In this document: piece after piece, positions 8,940 through 21,000 of the stretch | Layout: every line of letters begins with the position of its first letter | Position numbering within the stretch: the first letter of the stretch is position 1 | Assembly: GCA_025927545.1 (NCBI GenBank) | Contig: JAICLE010000015.1 | Location: 1-49,508, forward strand | Direction: 5' to 3' | DNA length: 49,508 bases | Source: Gemmatimonadales bacterium | Lineage (GTDB): Bacteria > Gemmatimonadota > Gemmatimonadetes > Gemmatimonadales > GWC2-71-9 | Translations under genes and position numbers: made by a program | The notes under the pieces: generated by a model | Database searches by the model: none | Seen by the model: the letters and a program-made list of their open reading frames with translations, nothing else | Told to the model about the DNA's origin: nothing

Positions 8940-9467
8940 CTACGGCGCGCCTCCCCGGAACGCCCGCCAGACCGACCGCCCCGCCCGATGCTCCCGTACC
9001 AGGAACTGCAAGCTGGCCAGGCACTCGTCCATAGCCGGACCGATCATCAGTAACGAGACGAGCGCCGACGCCAGACAGAGCGTGCACCAGGCCTGGAACA
9101 GCACCGGCTGCAGGATGACGAGCAGCAGGCTCACCGCGCCGAGCGGACCGACGGCGAATCCGAACAGGACCACCACCCACGGCTGCGTTCGCCAGCGCGC
9201 GCGTCCGCCGATGGCGCCGCTCGCGGCGTCCAGCAGATAGCCGGCCGCGCCCAGGGCCGCGTCGGGGATCGGGAGCAGGCGAGAGACCCTCGAATGCAGG
9301 ATGGTCTCGCTGCCGTTCCCGAAAAAGGGCTCCCACGCGCGCCCGAAGACGCCGAGCTGCACCAGCGCCAGGTACCCCGCGATGCCGAAGCCGACGAGCG
9401 CGAGCCCGATCAGCGGCAGTCGCTCGGACCAGCTCGACGGGTCGTAGCTCCAGCCGGGCGGCGTCAT
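8940..9467 (-). CDS. VKOR-like membrane protein lacking the loop cysteines
   Basis: A 175-aa membrane protein with four or five transmembrane segments resembling the vitamin K epoxide reductase family, which passes electrons from DsbA-like proteins to quinone. The CxxC active-site pair is present (Cys128-T-L-Cys131, near the end of a membrane segment). The family motif with S-R-V-S-R-L-L-P-I-P and A-L-G-A-A-G-Y is also recognisable. The periplasmic loop that normally carries two further Cys has none: the usual Cys before the E-T-I-L-H-S run is Ser53. The ATG at 9467 overlaps the M24 stop by 4 bp. Either it works without the loop pair, or it does something other than disulfide formation. Confidence 0.75.
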   Translation of the reverse strand: MTPPGWSYDPSSWSERLPLIGLALVGFGIAGYLALVQLGVFGRAWEPFFGNGSETILHSRVSRLLPIPDAALGAAGYLLDAASGAIGGRARWRTQPWVVVLFGFAVGPLGAVSLLLVILQPVLFQAWCTLCLASALVSLLMIGPAMDECLASLQFLVREHRAGRSVWRAFRGGAP

Positions 9468-10669
9468 CGGGCGCCCACCGTCAGCTCGGCCAGCGTCGCC
9501 TGGAACGGGGTCAGCAGCTCCACACCCTGGTCGCTGACCGCCACCATGTCGCAGTGCCGGAGCCCGCCGGTGTTCTCGAGATATACGGCGGGCTCGAGAT
9601 TGCACACCATCCCGGGCTGGAGCACGTCGGGCGAACCCGGGCGGAGCCGCGGACGCGCATTATGGTCGATGGCCGCGAACCCCACACCGTGCCCTGCGGG
9701 GTGCCGGAACGCGGCACCGAGACCGCGCGCGGCCAGCACGTCGCGGGCGGCCTGATCGACGGCGCGGGCCTCCACCCCCGGGCCCGCTACGCCGAGCGCC
9801 GCCGCTCGGGCCGCCAGCACCGCGTCGTACAGCTCACGAAGCCGCACCGGTGGCGGCCCAAGGCAGTAGGTGCGGGTGATGTCGGTCCAGTAGCCGTCCA
9901 CGTACGAGTTGCAGTGAACCAGGAGCAGATCGCCCGGGCGTACGGCTCGCGCGGTGGACCGCGCATGGCTGCCGAAGGCGCGCGCCGAATTGAGGCCCGA
10001 CATGCAGAAGACGAATCCGTCCGCCCGCTCCACGCCGGGCGACGCCAGCCCACGGATCGCGAGCTGCGACCGGAACCCGGCCGCGACCTCGGCCTCCGTC
10101 ATCCCCGCCTGGATCCGGCCGGACCCCGCGGCGAAGGCCAGGGCCGCCACCTCGCAGGCCAAGCGGACCCGGTCACGCTCGTCCGTGGTGAGCACGGCAC
10201 GCATCCGTGCGAGCCGCTCCTCCGCGGGCTCCAACGAGACGGCCGGGAGCGCCCAGCGGAGCGCGTCGTGCAGGCTCTCGCCGTATAGGTTGAACGCCGC
10301 GTAGGGAGCGGGCTCGGTCACGGGTCCGGTCTCGATGCCGATCGTGCCGGATCCCAGCTCGAGCGCGCGCAGGCATTGCGCGAGCGGACCGCGGAGCAGC
10401 CCGAGCGCATCGCGCGGATCGGACAGCGAGCCGGGCCCGAGCAGGTGCAGCTCGTCGGCCCAGCCACGCTCGGCCAGGTCGCGCTCGTCTTCCGGGGCGA
10501 TCAGTCCCACCCGCCCCGTCCGGGTCACCACGGCCACGGCGGTGCCGAGCACCGGCCAGTACCCCGTGAGCAGCAGGACGTTGGTGGGCAGGCCGCAGAC
10601 CATGGCTTCGAGTCCGGACTCCTCGAGCTCCCGGCGAAGCAAGCCGACTCGCTCGTTCGCCGGGATCAT
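9464..10669 (-). CDS. M24 peptidase-fold protein (Xaa-Pro peptidase/creatinase-like) with altered metal site
   Basis: A 401-aa protein with a creatinase-type N domain (about 1-160) and a pita-bread C domain. The second Asp ligand (Asp263 in W-T-D-I-T-R-T), the His of A-G-H-G-V-G-F and Glu359 in N-L-E-P are kept. The first Asp ligand position is His252 (V-H-C-N) and the last Glu is Cys373 (R-H-C-D), so two of five metal ligands differ from active Xaa-Pro peptidases. It could bind another metal, or none as creatinase does. No signal peptide. The ATG overlaps the actF stop by 4 bp and its own stop overlaps the VKOR-like start by 4 bp, so it is translated as part of the respiratory operon, although its link to respiration is not obvious. 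Confidence 0.8.
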   Translation of the reverse strand: MIPANERVGLLRRELEESGLEAMVCGLPTNVLLLTGYWPVLGTAVAVVTRTGRVGLIAPEDERDLAERGWADELHLLGPGSLSDPRDALGLLRGPLAQCLRALELGSGTIGIETGPVTEPAPYAAFNLYGESLHDALRWALPAVSLEPAEERLARMRAVLTTDERDRVRLACEVAALAFAAGSGRIQAGMTEAEVAAGFRSQLAIRGLASPGVERADGFVFCMSGLNSARAFGSHARSTARAVRPGDLLLVHCNSYVDGYWTDITRTYCLGPPPVRLRELYDAVLAARAAALGVAGPGVEARAVDQAARDVLAARGLGAAFRHPAGHGVGFAAIDHNARPRLRPGSPDVLQPGMVCNLEPAVYLENTGGLRHCDMVAVSDQGVELLTPFQATLAELTVGAR

Positions 10670-11946
10670 CGGCGGTGGCTCCTCGCGACCGGTGCGCCGA
10701 GCGCATGCTCCGCGCCACCGGGCACACCCGGGGATGCGCCGGTCGGCACGAGTGCGACGCGCCCGAGCAGCCACGCGACATATGCCGTGGTGCAGCCGCC
10801 GATGGCGCAGAGCGCCGCCAGGTCGAGCCAGTGCGGGTGAACGCCGCCGGGATGCAATTGCGGCAACACCAGCCAGTATATGTCGAGGTAGTGCATCACG
10901 AGCAACCACGCGCCGACTTTCGCCAGCCTCCGCGGCGACCGCTTCACGCTCCGCAACAACAGCACGAGAAACGGCAGCGCGAACTGCCCCACGAGCACCA
11001 CGAGCGCGAGCCCACCCCAGCTTCCCCCGACGCGCGGGACGTACCAGGCCACTTCCTGAGGCACATCCGCGATCCAGATGATGAGGAACTGGGAAAAGGC
11101 GATATAGGCCCAGAAGACGGTGAACGTCAGCAGCAGGTTGCCGAGCTTCTGGTAGTCGTCGACGCGCGGCGTGGGACCGGACAGCCGGTTGCGGACGGCG
11201 CCGGGCTCGAGGAAGGCGAGGACGGCCAGGGCCGCGAGAAAGCCACCGGCAAAGACATAGACCCCGTAGATCGTCGAGAACCACGCCGGCGAGAGCGACA
11301 TGAGCCAGTCGAACGCGGCGAAGCTGAACGTGAACGCTACGGCCAGGAGTCCTCCCGCGCTGAGCGCCCGGCTCCGCCCGTCCACCCGCTCGGCGGCTCC
11401 CGCGCCTCGGCGAAGTGACCAGCGACGCAGCAGCAGGCCGGCGGCGATCCACACGATGAAGTAGAGGGCGGCCCGAATCAGGAAAAAGGGCGCGTTGAGC
11501 CAGACACGCCTGTCGCCGGCGGCCGCGGGTGCCCAGGGATACACCCGCGAGAGGCCGAAGGCGAGCGGCAGGAACAGCACCGCGAAGAGCGGCGCGGACG
11601 CCGCAATGGCCTCTGCCGGCCGGCGAAACGCGTCGAACCACCGCGCGCCGGTGATGTTGCAGGTCATCACCAGCGTGAGCGCGCCGAGCATGATGCTCAG
11701 GCCCGTGGCGTACGCCGCGAGGTACGACAGCAGAGCCTGGCGAGCATCGAGCAGCAGCCCGAGCGCGAACAGCAGCAGACCCAGCACGGCGAGCACCACT
11801 CCAACGACCAATGCGGTGCGGCCACCCGGCTCGGCCACCGCGTCGCGCCGAGACCTCGCGCCGAGGGCCAGCAGCAGTCCGCCGATGGCGCCGAGGCCGA
11901 GCCATCCGGCGCGCGTCCCACCCCCGGCGCGGGTCGACCCGGTCAT
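10666..11946 (-). CDS. actF: Alternative complex III subunit ActF (quinol:cytochrome c oxidoreductase)
   Basis: A 426-aa polytopic membrane protein with about ten transmembrane segments, related to ActC/NrfD and forming the second quinone-module membrane subunit of alternative complex III. Recognisable family stretches are T-C-N-I-T-G-A-R-W, S-F-A-A-F-D-W-L-M-S-L, the long T-F-T-V-F-W-A-Y-I-A-F-S-Q-F segment and M-H-Y-L-D-I-Y-W. Gene order (sixth of actA-F) supports the call. It overlaps actE upstream and the M24 gene downstream by 4 bp each. Confidence 0.88.
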   Translation of the reverse strand: MTGSTRAGGGTRAGWLGLGAIGGLLLALGARSRRDAVAEPGGRTALVVGVVLAVLGLLLFALGLLLDARQALLSYLAAYATGLSIMLGALTLVMTCNITGARWFDAFRRPAEAIAASAPLFAVLFLPLAFGLSRVYPWAPAAAGDRRVWLNAPFFLIRAALYFIVWIAAGLLLRRWSLRRGAGAAERVDGRSRALSAGGLLAVAFTFSFAAFDWLMSLSPAWFSTIYGVYVFAGGFLAALAVLAFLEPGAVRNRLSGPTPRVDDYQKLGNLLLTFTVFWAYIAFSQFLIIWIADVPQEVAWYVPRVGGSWGGLALVVLVGQFALPFLVLLLRSVKRSPRRLAKVGAWLLVMHYLDIYWLVLPQLHPGGVHPHWLDLAALCAIGGCTTAYVAWLLGRVALVPTGASPGVPGGAEHALGAPVARSHRR

Positions 11947-12533
11947 CGGGTGCCGCCCGACCACGGCGCGGCGCGCGCCGAGTCCAGCGCGCGGAGCCGG
12001 GCACCGCGCGAGGAGTCGGCGCGCTCGTCCGGCGCCGCGGTGGGCGTTCGCTGGAGCTGGCGCAGGTAGGCGATCACCGCCCACCGTTCGCGCTCGTCGA
12101 GCTGCGCCGCGTAGGACGGCATCCGTCCGAACCCATCCCGGATGACGCTGTAGACGAGCGCGTCCGGCAGCGCCGCCATGGCCGGCGTGCGGAGCGAGGG
12201 CGGCCGCCGCTCCGTCATGTTCGCGGCGACGACGCTGCCACCGTAGCCGCCCCGGCCGTGGCAGGCCGCGCAGAAGATCCCGAACCGTGAGCGGCCGAGC
12301 GTCAGGAGCTCCGCCGTGGGCCGGGGCGCGGCCGGCTGGAGGACCTGTTCGCGCGACACCGCGCCGATTGGCGGCGGCTGCATGACCTTCCCGTCCGGGA
12401 AGAAGGCACTCGCTTCGTACGCGTCGTAGCGCGGCTGCCGCTTCATGCGCTGCAGGGCCGCGCTCCAGCCGGGCTCCGCGCTGCCGCACCCCGCGAGCAG
12501 CAGGCACCAGGACAGGAGCCGCACGCGTCTCAC
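11943..12533 (-). CDS. actE: Alternative complex III subunit ActE, monoheme cytochrome c lipoprotein
   Basis: A 196-aa exported protein. The N terminus is a lipoprotein signal ending L-L-A-G-C. One heme-c site is present, C-A-A-C-H, followed by G-R-G-G-Y-G-G, with Met in F-G-R-M-P-S-Y as a likely axial ligand. ActE passes electrons from the complex toward soluble cytochrome or an oxidase. I take the GTG at 12533, which overlaps the actD stop by 4 bp; a GTG at 12524 would give nearly the same protein. The C-terminal 35 residues are Ala/Arg-rich and not conserved in my recollection of the family. Confidence 0.85.
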   Translation of the reverse strand: MRRVRLLSWCLLLAGCGSAEPGWSAALQRMKRQPRYDAYEASAFFPDGKVMQPPPIGAVSREQVLQPAAPRPTAELLTLGRSRFGIFCAACHGRGGYGGSVVAANMTERRPPSLRTPAMAALPDALVYSVIRDGFGRMPSYAAQLDERERWAVIAYLRQLQRTPTAAPDERADSSRGARLRALDSARAAPWSGGTR

Positions 12534-13056
12534 ACGTCCTCCGCGATCGGGACCACCCGCAGCGCATGGAGTCCCTCGAGCAGTCCGGTGACCTTCCGGT
12601 CGTCGAATCGTCGGTCTCGCGCGTCCACGCCGACCCAGAAGCGGTCCACCGAGGCGCGCTCGAAGCCCTCGATCTCGAACACCGGATGCCACAGCTCCGG
12701 GAGCCGCAGCGCGACGAACAGACCGAAGAAGGCCACCAGCGCCGCGCCGAGGACCGTCGCCTCGAAGGTGGCCGGAATGAAGGCGGCCACCGCGTGGACC
12801 GGCCGGCCGCCGATGCTCTGCGGGTAGTCCCACACATCGGCGTACCACTGGATGCCATAGCCGAGAATGGCACCCAGCACGCCGCCCCCGAAGATGAACC
12901 ACGGCAGCCGCGAGCGGCCGAGGCCGAGCCGGTCGTCCGCGCCCTCGACCGGATACGGGGTGTACGACTCGAGCCGGCGATAACCGTTTCGCCGCAGCAC
13001 GGCGAGCGCCTCGAGCAGCCCCTCGGCGCTCGCGAACTCGGCCAGCACGCCGGCCT

Positions 13057-13060
<4 letters not shown>
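12530..13060 (-). CDS. actD: Alternative complex III subunit ActD (DUF3341)
   Basis: A 176-aa DUF3341 protein: a soluble N-terminal part with Y-T-P-Y-P-V-E-G, two transmembrane segments (about residues 50-70 and 90-115, the second containing F-I-P-A-T-F-E-A-T), and a C-terminal soluble part with [10 protein letters not shown]. It is a small structural membrane subunit. The start is a GTG at 13060 that overlaps the actC stop by 4 bp. Confidence 0.88.
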
Positions 13061-14383
<1,323 letters not shown>

Positions 14384-14403
<20 letters not shown>

Positions 14404-17395
14404 GGGGCAGCTCCGGGTTGGGGTTGGTGATGGCGGCGAGATACTGGACCCGCGGCTCCGTGCCCAGCTCGTGCAGCGCGGCGTAGCGCCGGGGCTCCGC
14501 GCGCCGGCGCACGAGGTCGGAGCCGGGGTCGTTCAGCGAGCCGAACGTGATCGCCCGCGTGGGGCAGGCCTGCTGGCACGCGGTGCGCACCTCGCCGGTG
14601 GCGGCGCCCTCGATGCCGGCCGCGATCTGCGCCTCCCGGATTCGCTGCACGCAGAACGTGCACTTCTCCATGACTCCCCTGCCCCGCACCGTAACGTCCG
14701 GGTTCTTGGCCATCCGTTCGGTCTCGGCCACCTCCGCGTTGTAATCGAACCAGTTGAACCGGCGCACCTTGTAGGGGCAGTTGTTGGAGCAGAACCGGGT
14801 GCCGATGCAGCGGTTGTAGACCATCTCGTTGAGCCCGTCGGGGCTGTGAAGGGTCGCGCTCACGGGGCAGACGTACTCGCAGGGCGCCTTCTCGCAATGC
14901 TGGCAGAGCATCGGCTGCATGAGCACGGCCGGCTCCTCGACGCTGCCCTCGAAGTAGCGGTCGATCCGCAGCCAGTGCATCTCGCGCCCATCCAGCACGC
15001 CCTGCTTCCCCACCACGGGGATGTTGTTCTCCGCCTGGCACGCCACGACGCACGCGCTGCAGCCGGTGCAGGTGGCCAGGTCGATCACCATCGCCCACTG
15101 ATCACCGCCGGCCGGCCTCGGCTCGTACAACGAGAGCACCCGGCCACGCTCCGGCGCGGTGAACGCAGGGTTGCGGCGATATGCGTCGAGCGTGGCACGG
15201 AGCGCGACCGGCCGGCCCTCCAGCCGCCAATGGGTCTGGGTCGAAGCGAGGCGATCCCGGAGCGGGGTTCCGTCGTCGCCGAGCGCGGGCGACACGGCCA
15301 GGCCGCCCCCGAACATCGTCATGTCGCTCGTGAGCAGCCGGTACGCGTTTGCGCCGACACCTTCCGCAAGGGTCTCGTCGCCCGCGCCGCGGCCGTACCC
15401 GAGCCGGAGCGTCACGGACTCGTCGGCATGGCCCGGGAGCAGGAAGGCGGGCACCCGGAGCGTACGGCCGCGGTAGGCAAGCGCGACGACGTCGCCCGTC
15501 GCCACGCGGAGCCGGGCCGCCGTGGCCGGGCTGAGCAGCGCGGCGTTGCCCCAGGTGAGCTTGGTCAGCGGATCCGGGAGCTCCTGCAGCCACACGTTGT
15601 TGGCGAACCTGCCGTCGTACACGCTCGGGTCCTGCTCCAGCACGAGTTCAAGGCTGCTGTCGGCCGGCGGGGGAGAGCGGGACAGCACGGTGCCGATCGC
15701 GTCCCATTGCCAGACGGGGGTCGTCTCGGGGGCCGCCGTTCCGGCGACCACCCCGCGCTGCAGCGCTTCGTCCCAGGCACCGGCAAAGTCCGTCCCGGTC
15801 ATGCGGCCACGCCACAGATCCTGCAGCAGCTCGTGGGCGCTCGCCTCGGCGTCTCCGAGCAGTGCCGCGAGCAGCTCGGCTTCGGTCTTGCCGCCATACA
15901 GCGGGGCGATGAGCGGCTGCACCAGCGATGCGGTCCCGTCCCAGGCGCGGCCGTCGGCCCAGGACTCCAGATAATGGAGGCTCGGAAGGAAGGCGTGGCA
16001 GGCGCGGGCGGTCTCGTTCTCGTACAGGCCGTGGTAGACCGTGGTGGGCACCCGGCCGAGCGCGGCGAGAAAATCGAGATCTGCCGCCGCGGTGTACGCC
16101 GGGTTCCCGTCGAGCACGATCAGCGCGCGCACCGCGTCGCCGCGCATCGCCTCGACGAGCGGGCCGAGCTCGTGGCTCGATGCGCCGGCCTCGGTGATGG
16201 GCGACTCTATATAGCGAAGCGTCCTGCCGGCATTCCCCAGTGCCGCGTTGAGCAGATGGGCGAGGACGTGAACCCGCGCCGGCTGCCGCTCCCCGGCGAT
16301 GACGATCGTCCGCCCGGCATGTGCGGTGAGATCGCGGGCCACGGCATCGATCCACTCGCGATGCCGGGGCGGAGGTTCGACACCGCGGAGGACGGAGGCC
16401 ACGCTATCAGGGATGCCCTGCCTGCCCGGCATGCCCGGCCGATTGCTCTGCCGCATGACTGCCGCGAACACCGCGCCCGCCAGCGACTCCACTTCGCCCG
16501 CGCGGACCCGGAGCCGGTGATCGGCAGTCGTGCCGGTGACGCTCACGCCCGGCTCGATCACGTACAGCCGATTCATCGCGTCCGTCGGCGCGGCGATCCG
16601 GCGCCGGTCGGCGAAGTCCCGCGCGTACCGGAGGCTGAACGGTCCTCCCGCCAGGAAATCAGCGTCCAGCGCCAGCACCACGTCGGCCGAGCGGAAATCG
16701 TACTGCGGCAGGAGCGGGCGGCCGAACGCCGTCAGCGATGCGCGGTCACTCGCGCGCGAGCCGAGCGGGCTGTAGAAGTGCACTCGCGCCGCGGGATAGC
16801 GCTCGCGCACCCGTCCCAGCATTTCAGCCGCCAGCGGCGACGCTGAGGGCTCGAGCAGCAGCCCGAGTCCCGCACCCCGCGCGCCGACGGCCGCTCCGAG
16901 CCGCGCGGGTGACAACGACGCGGCGATCTCGGACCAGCTCGCCTTCGCGCGGCCGAGGCGCACCGTCCGCGCGCGCTCGGGATCGTAGAGCTGCAGAATG
17001 GACGCCTGCTCGTAGACGCCGGCGGCACCAAGGCTGGCGGGGTGGTCCGGGTTCCCTTCGATTTTGGTGGGCCGCCCGACATGGCTCTCGACCAGCAGGC
17101 CCGTAGCATATCCGCCGAGGGTCATGGCCGTGGCGTAGTGCCGCGCCACGCCGGGCGTGGACTCCGGCGAGTCGGATACGTAGGGCAGGATCCGCTCGCG
17201 CGGCCGCTCGAAGCAGCCGCCGACGCCGGCGAGCGCGATGCTGGCACCGAGCAACCGAACGAAGCTCCTCCGGGTCATCCCATCGGCCAGCTCGGCGGCG
17301 CCGGCCGGGAACTCGCGCCCGAGCGCCTCGCGGAAGTCGGGCGTGTCGAGCAGCTCGTCGAGATCGCGCCAGCAGCGGCGCCCGTCGCCGGTCAC
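14384..17395 (-). CDS. actB: Alternative complex III subunit ActB, molybdopterin-oxidoreductase-like and Fe-S fusion
   Basis: A 1003-aa periplasm-facing subunit fusing a molybdopterin-oxidoreductase-like part (about 1-740) to a four-cluster ferredoxin part. A twin-arginine signal, [10 protein letters not shown], begins near residue 41, after the conserved C-W-R-D-L-D-E-L start, and ends A-G-V-G-G-C. The first part gives the fold but, as in characterised ActB, is not expected to hold Mo cofactor. Cys groups of the second part are [44 protein letters not shown] and C-Q-Q-A-C-P. These wire electrons from quinol to the heme subunits. The start is a GTG 10 bp after actA. Confidence 0.9.
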
Positions 17396-17405
17396 GTCGC
17401 TGCCC

Positions 17406-18056
17406 CTAGCGGTGGCATGCGCTGCAGTTGGTGAGGCGTGAGACCTGGTACCGGCGCGCCAGCTCGCGCCCGAGGACCGCCTGCCCGCCGGGCGGCTGCC
17501 AGCCCATGGTCGTCACCTGCTCCACGGGCCGGAGGTAGCGCTCCGGGCCGCGGTGGCAGTCGAGACACCAGCTCATCGTGAGCGGTGCTGCCTGCTCGAC
17601 TCGCGCCATCCGATCCACGCGCCCGTGGCAGGTCTCACAGCCGACGCCTTTCCGCACGTGGATGGCGTGATTGAAGAAGACGAAGTCCGGGAGCGAATTG
17701 ACGCGCTGCCAGGGAATCGGCCGACCCGTCGCGAGGCTGTGGCGAACGGGGGCGAAAACGGGACCATCGCGCCAGACCTGGCTGTGACAGGGCACGCACA
17801 CCGCGGTGGCCGGGATGCCGGCCGGCGCGGCGCGCTCGACGGTGCTGTGGCAGTAGCGGCAGTCGATCTGGAGTCCGGTGACGTGGATCCGGTGATCGAA
17901 CGGGATCGGCTGGGCCGGCGCCGAGTGCTGGCCGGTGATCGCGGGCGTCCGCACCCAGGCCATGAGTGCGAGCGGGATGCCGACGATCGCGGCGCCCGCC
18001 ACCGCCAGCGTGAGACGAATCGTGCGGTTGCTCGAGGGGGGGAAGAGAGCAGGCAT
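17406..18056 (-). CDS. actA: Alternative complex III subunit ActA, pentaheme cytochrome c
   Basis: A 216-aa protein with one N-terminal transmembrane anchor (about residues 15-34) and five CxxCH heme-c sites: C-R-Y-C-H, C-V-P-C-H, C-E-T-C-H, C-L-D-C-H and C-S-A-C-H, the last ending the protein. Five hemes in this layout are characteristic of ActA. It collects electrons from the ActB clusters. It starts the act block, only 18 bp after the stop of the D-lactate dehydrogenase-type gene, with no separate promoter visible. Confidence 0.9.
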   Translation of the reverse strand: MPALFPPSSNRTIRLTLAVAGAAIVGIPLALMAWVRTPAITGQHSAPAQPIPFDHRIHVTGLQIDCRYCHSTVERAAPAGIPATAVCVPCHSQVWRDGPVFAPVRHSLATGRPIPWQRVNSLPDFVFFNHAIHVRKGVGCETCHGRVDRMARVEQAAPLTMSWCLDCHRGPERYLRPVEQVTTMGWQPPGGQAVLGRELARRYQVSRLTNCSACHR

Positions 18057-18074
18057 CGCGGGCTGCGGGCGGGC

Positions 18075-21000
18075 TCACGCCCGGGTGAGGCGCCGGTGCT
18101 TCCTGCCCGCCTTCATCCCCCGCACCAGCAGCCCGCCCACGAGCCCTGCCCCCGCGACCACCGCCGTCGTTCGCACCGCCGCCCTGCGCCGCGCCCGCGC
18201 CCGCGTCCGGACGAGCTCCGCTTCCGGCCGGCCCTCCCTGGCCCGACCCCGCAGGGCGAGCTGGATCACCTGCGCCAGGTGCAGCGCCTCGCGATCGGTG
18301 CCCTGGGAAATCTGCTCCCGGCAACTGAAGCCGTTCGCCACGATGATCGTGTCGTCCGCGGCCTCCCGCACTTCCGGCAGCAGCACCCGCTCACCGCACG
18401 CGATCGCCACGTCGTAGTGATCGCCCGCCTCGAAGCCGAACGCGCCCGCCATTCCGCAACAGCCCGACTCCGGCACCCGGAAGTCGACGCCCATCTTCTT
18501 CAGCACGGCTTCCTCGTCCTCCATGCCCATGATCGCCTTGTGGTGGCAGTGGCCATGGACCAGCGCCTTCCGCCTGAGGGGCGGGAGCCGGTAGTCGGGC
18601 GCCTTCTTCTGGAGGAACTCGCTCAGCAGATACGTCTGGCCGTGCAGCCTTCGGGCATCCTCGTCGTTGGGCAGGAGATTGGTCAGCTCGTCGCGGAACA
18701 CCGCCCCGCAGCTCGGCTCGAGCACCACGAACGGCACGCCCGCCTGAATCTCCGGGCGCATGGTGCGGAGAATGTCGCGCAGCCACCGCTCCGCCATGTC
18801 GAGGAAGCCGTAATCGTAGAGCGGCCGACCGCAGCACATGTCCCGCTCCGGGACGATCACGCGGAAGCCGGCGTCCTCGAGCACCTCGACCGCGGCCTTG
18901 GCTGTCTCGGGATGGAAGTAGTTGTTGAATGTGTCGGGCCAGAGCACCACGGGCTCGCCGGTGGCGTTCCGCGCGGGCCGGTCGCGGAACCAGCGCTTGA
19001 AGCTCCGGGGCGCGAACGGCGGCAGCGTGCGCTCGGGGGCCACGCCGGCGGCCCAGCCGAGCAGACGGCGGAGACCCGGCGTCTGCGAGAACGCGTTGGC
19101 GAGCGTCGGAGCCACCGCCGCCAGCCTGGACCAGATGTGAATCCATCCGAATGCATAGGCATGGCGCGGCCGCAGCTTCCCCTCGTAGTAGTGCGACAGG
19201 AACTCGGCCTTGTAGGTGGCCATGTCCACGTTCACCGGGCAGTCGTGCTTGCAGCCCTTGCAGGCCAGGCAGAGGTCGAGCGCCTCCTTCACCGCCTCGC
19301 TGCGCCAGCCGCCGGTCACCACCTCGCCGTTCAGCATCTCCCACAGGAGCCGCGCCCGCCCGCGGGTCGAGTGCCGCTCCTCGCGGGTGACCATGTAGCT
19401 CGGGCACATGGTCTGGCCGCCTTCGCGACGGCACTCGCCGATCCCGACGCAGCGGAGCGCGGCGCGCGAGAAGGTCGAACGGTCGGCCGGGTACTTGAAG
19501 TGGGTGCGCGGCGTGGGCGGGTTGTAGTCGGGGCCGAGCCGGAGGTTGTCGGTGATCGTGTAGGGGTCCACGATCTTGCCCGGGTTCATGCGGCCGGCCG
19601 GGTCCCAGATCGCCTTGAACTCGCCGAAGGCCTGGACCAGCTCGACGCCGAACATCTTGGAGAGGAACTGGGCCCGCGACTGGCCGTCCCCGTGCTCGCC
19701 CGACAGCGAGCCACCGTAGCGCACTACCAGGCTGGTGGCCTCGTCCATGAATCGCTCGTACTGCTTCACGCCCTCCGCGGTATAGAAGTCGAAGGGGATG
19801 CGGCAGTGCACGCAGCCCTGCCCCAGGTGCCCATAGAGCGACGTGGTGTAGTTGTACTTCGCGAGCAGGTCGCGAAAATCGCGCAGGTAGTCGCCCACGC
19901 GCGCCGGCGGGACGGCCGAATCCTCCCAACCTTCCCAGGTGTCTGGCCGGCCGGGGACCCAGGCGGTCGAGCCCAAAGCCCCCTGTCGCACCTTCCAGAT
20001 CATCCCTTCTTCGCGGGGGTCGTCGTACAGCTTCATGGAGGGTGGATTGGCCTGTTTGCCGAGCGCGGACATCACCCGGCGGGCCTGGTCATCGGCGTCC
20101 TGCTTCGAGTCGCCGCCGAACTCGAGCAGCAGCCAGCCGTGGCCCGGCGGCAGCAGGGCGATGTTGGCGTCCGCGTCACCCTTGGCGCGCACCCACTCGA
20201 AGAGGAGCTCGTCGATGCCCTCGAGAGCGGTGGGACTGTACTGCAGCAGCTCCATCACGTGGTCCGCCCCCGAATACACGTCCGGATAGCCCAGAATCAG
20301 CAGCGAGCGCGCGGCCGGGCTCGGCACCAGGTGGAGCGTGGCCTCGAGGATGGTGACGCAGGTGCTCTCGGTGCCCACCAGCGCGCGGGCCACGTGGAAG
20401 CCGTTCTCGGGCAGCAGGTCGTCCAGGTTGTAGCCCGAGACGCGGCGCGGGAGCTTGGGAAACTTCCGGCGGATCTCGTCCGCGTAGCGGTCCCTCAGCG
20501 CCTTGAGGCGCGCGTAGATCTCGCCCCGGCGGCCGCCGCCGCTGATGATCGCCTCGAGCTCGTCGGGCGAGGTCGCTCCCACACGCATCCCGACGCCGTC
20601 GTAGGTCAGGATCGAGAGCTCGTGGGTGTTGTCGGAGGTGCGGAGTCCCAGGCCGGCCTTGGCGCTCAGCAGCGAGTGCACGCCGCACGAGTTGTTGCCC
20701 AGCATCCCGCCGAGCACGCAGTGGGTATGGGTCTCGGGATCGGGCCCGAAGGTGAGATGGTGCGGCTCCGTCGCGCTCCGGAGATCGTCGAGCACGCAGC
20801 CGGGCTCGACCCGCGCCAGCCGCCGCGCCGGATCGACCTCGAGCACCCGGTGCATGTACTTGGAGAAGTCCATCACCACCGCCGCGTTGCAGCACTGGCC
20901 CGCGAGGCTGGTCCCGCCGCCGCGCGCCAGCACCGGCGCGCCGAACTCCCGCGCGGTGGCCATGGCGTGGATCACGTCGTCCAGGTCGCGGGGAATCACG

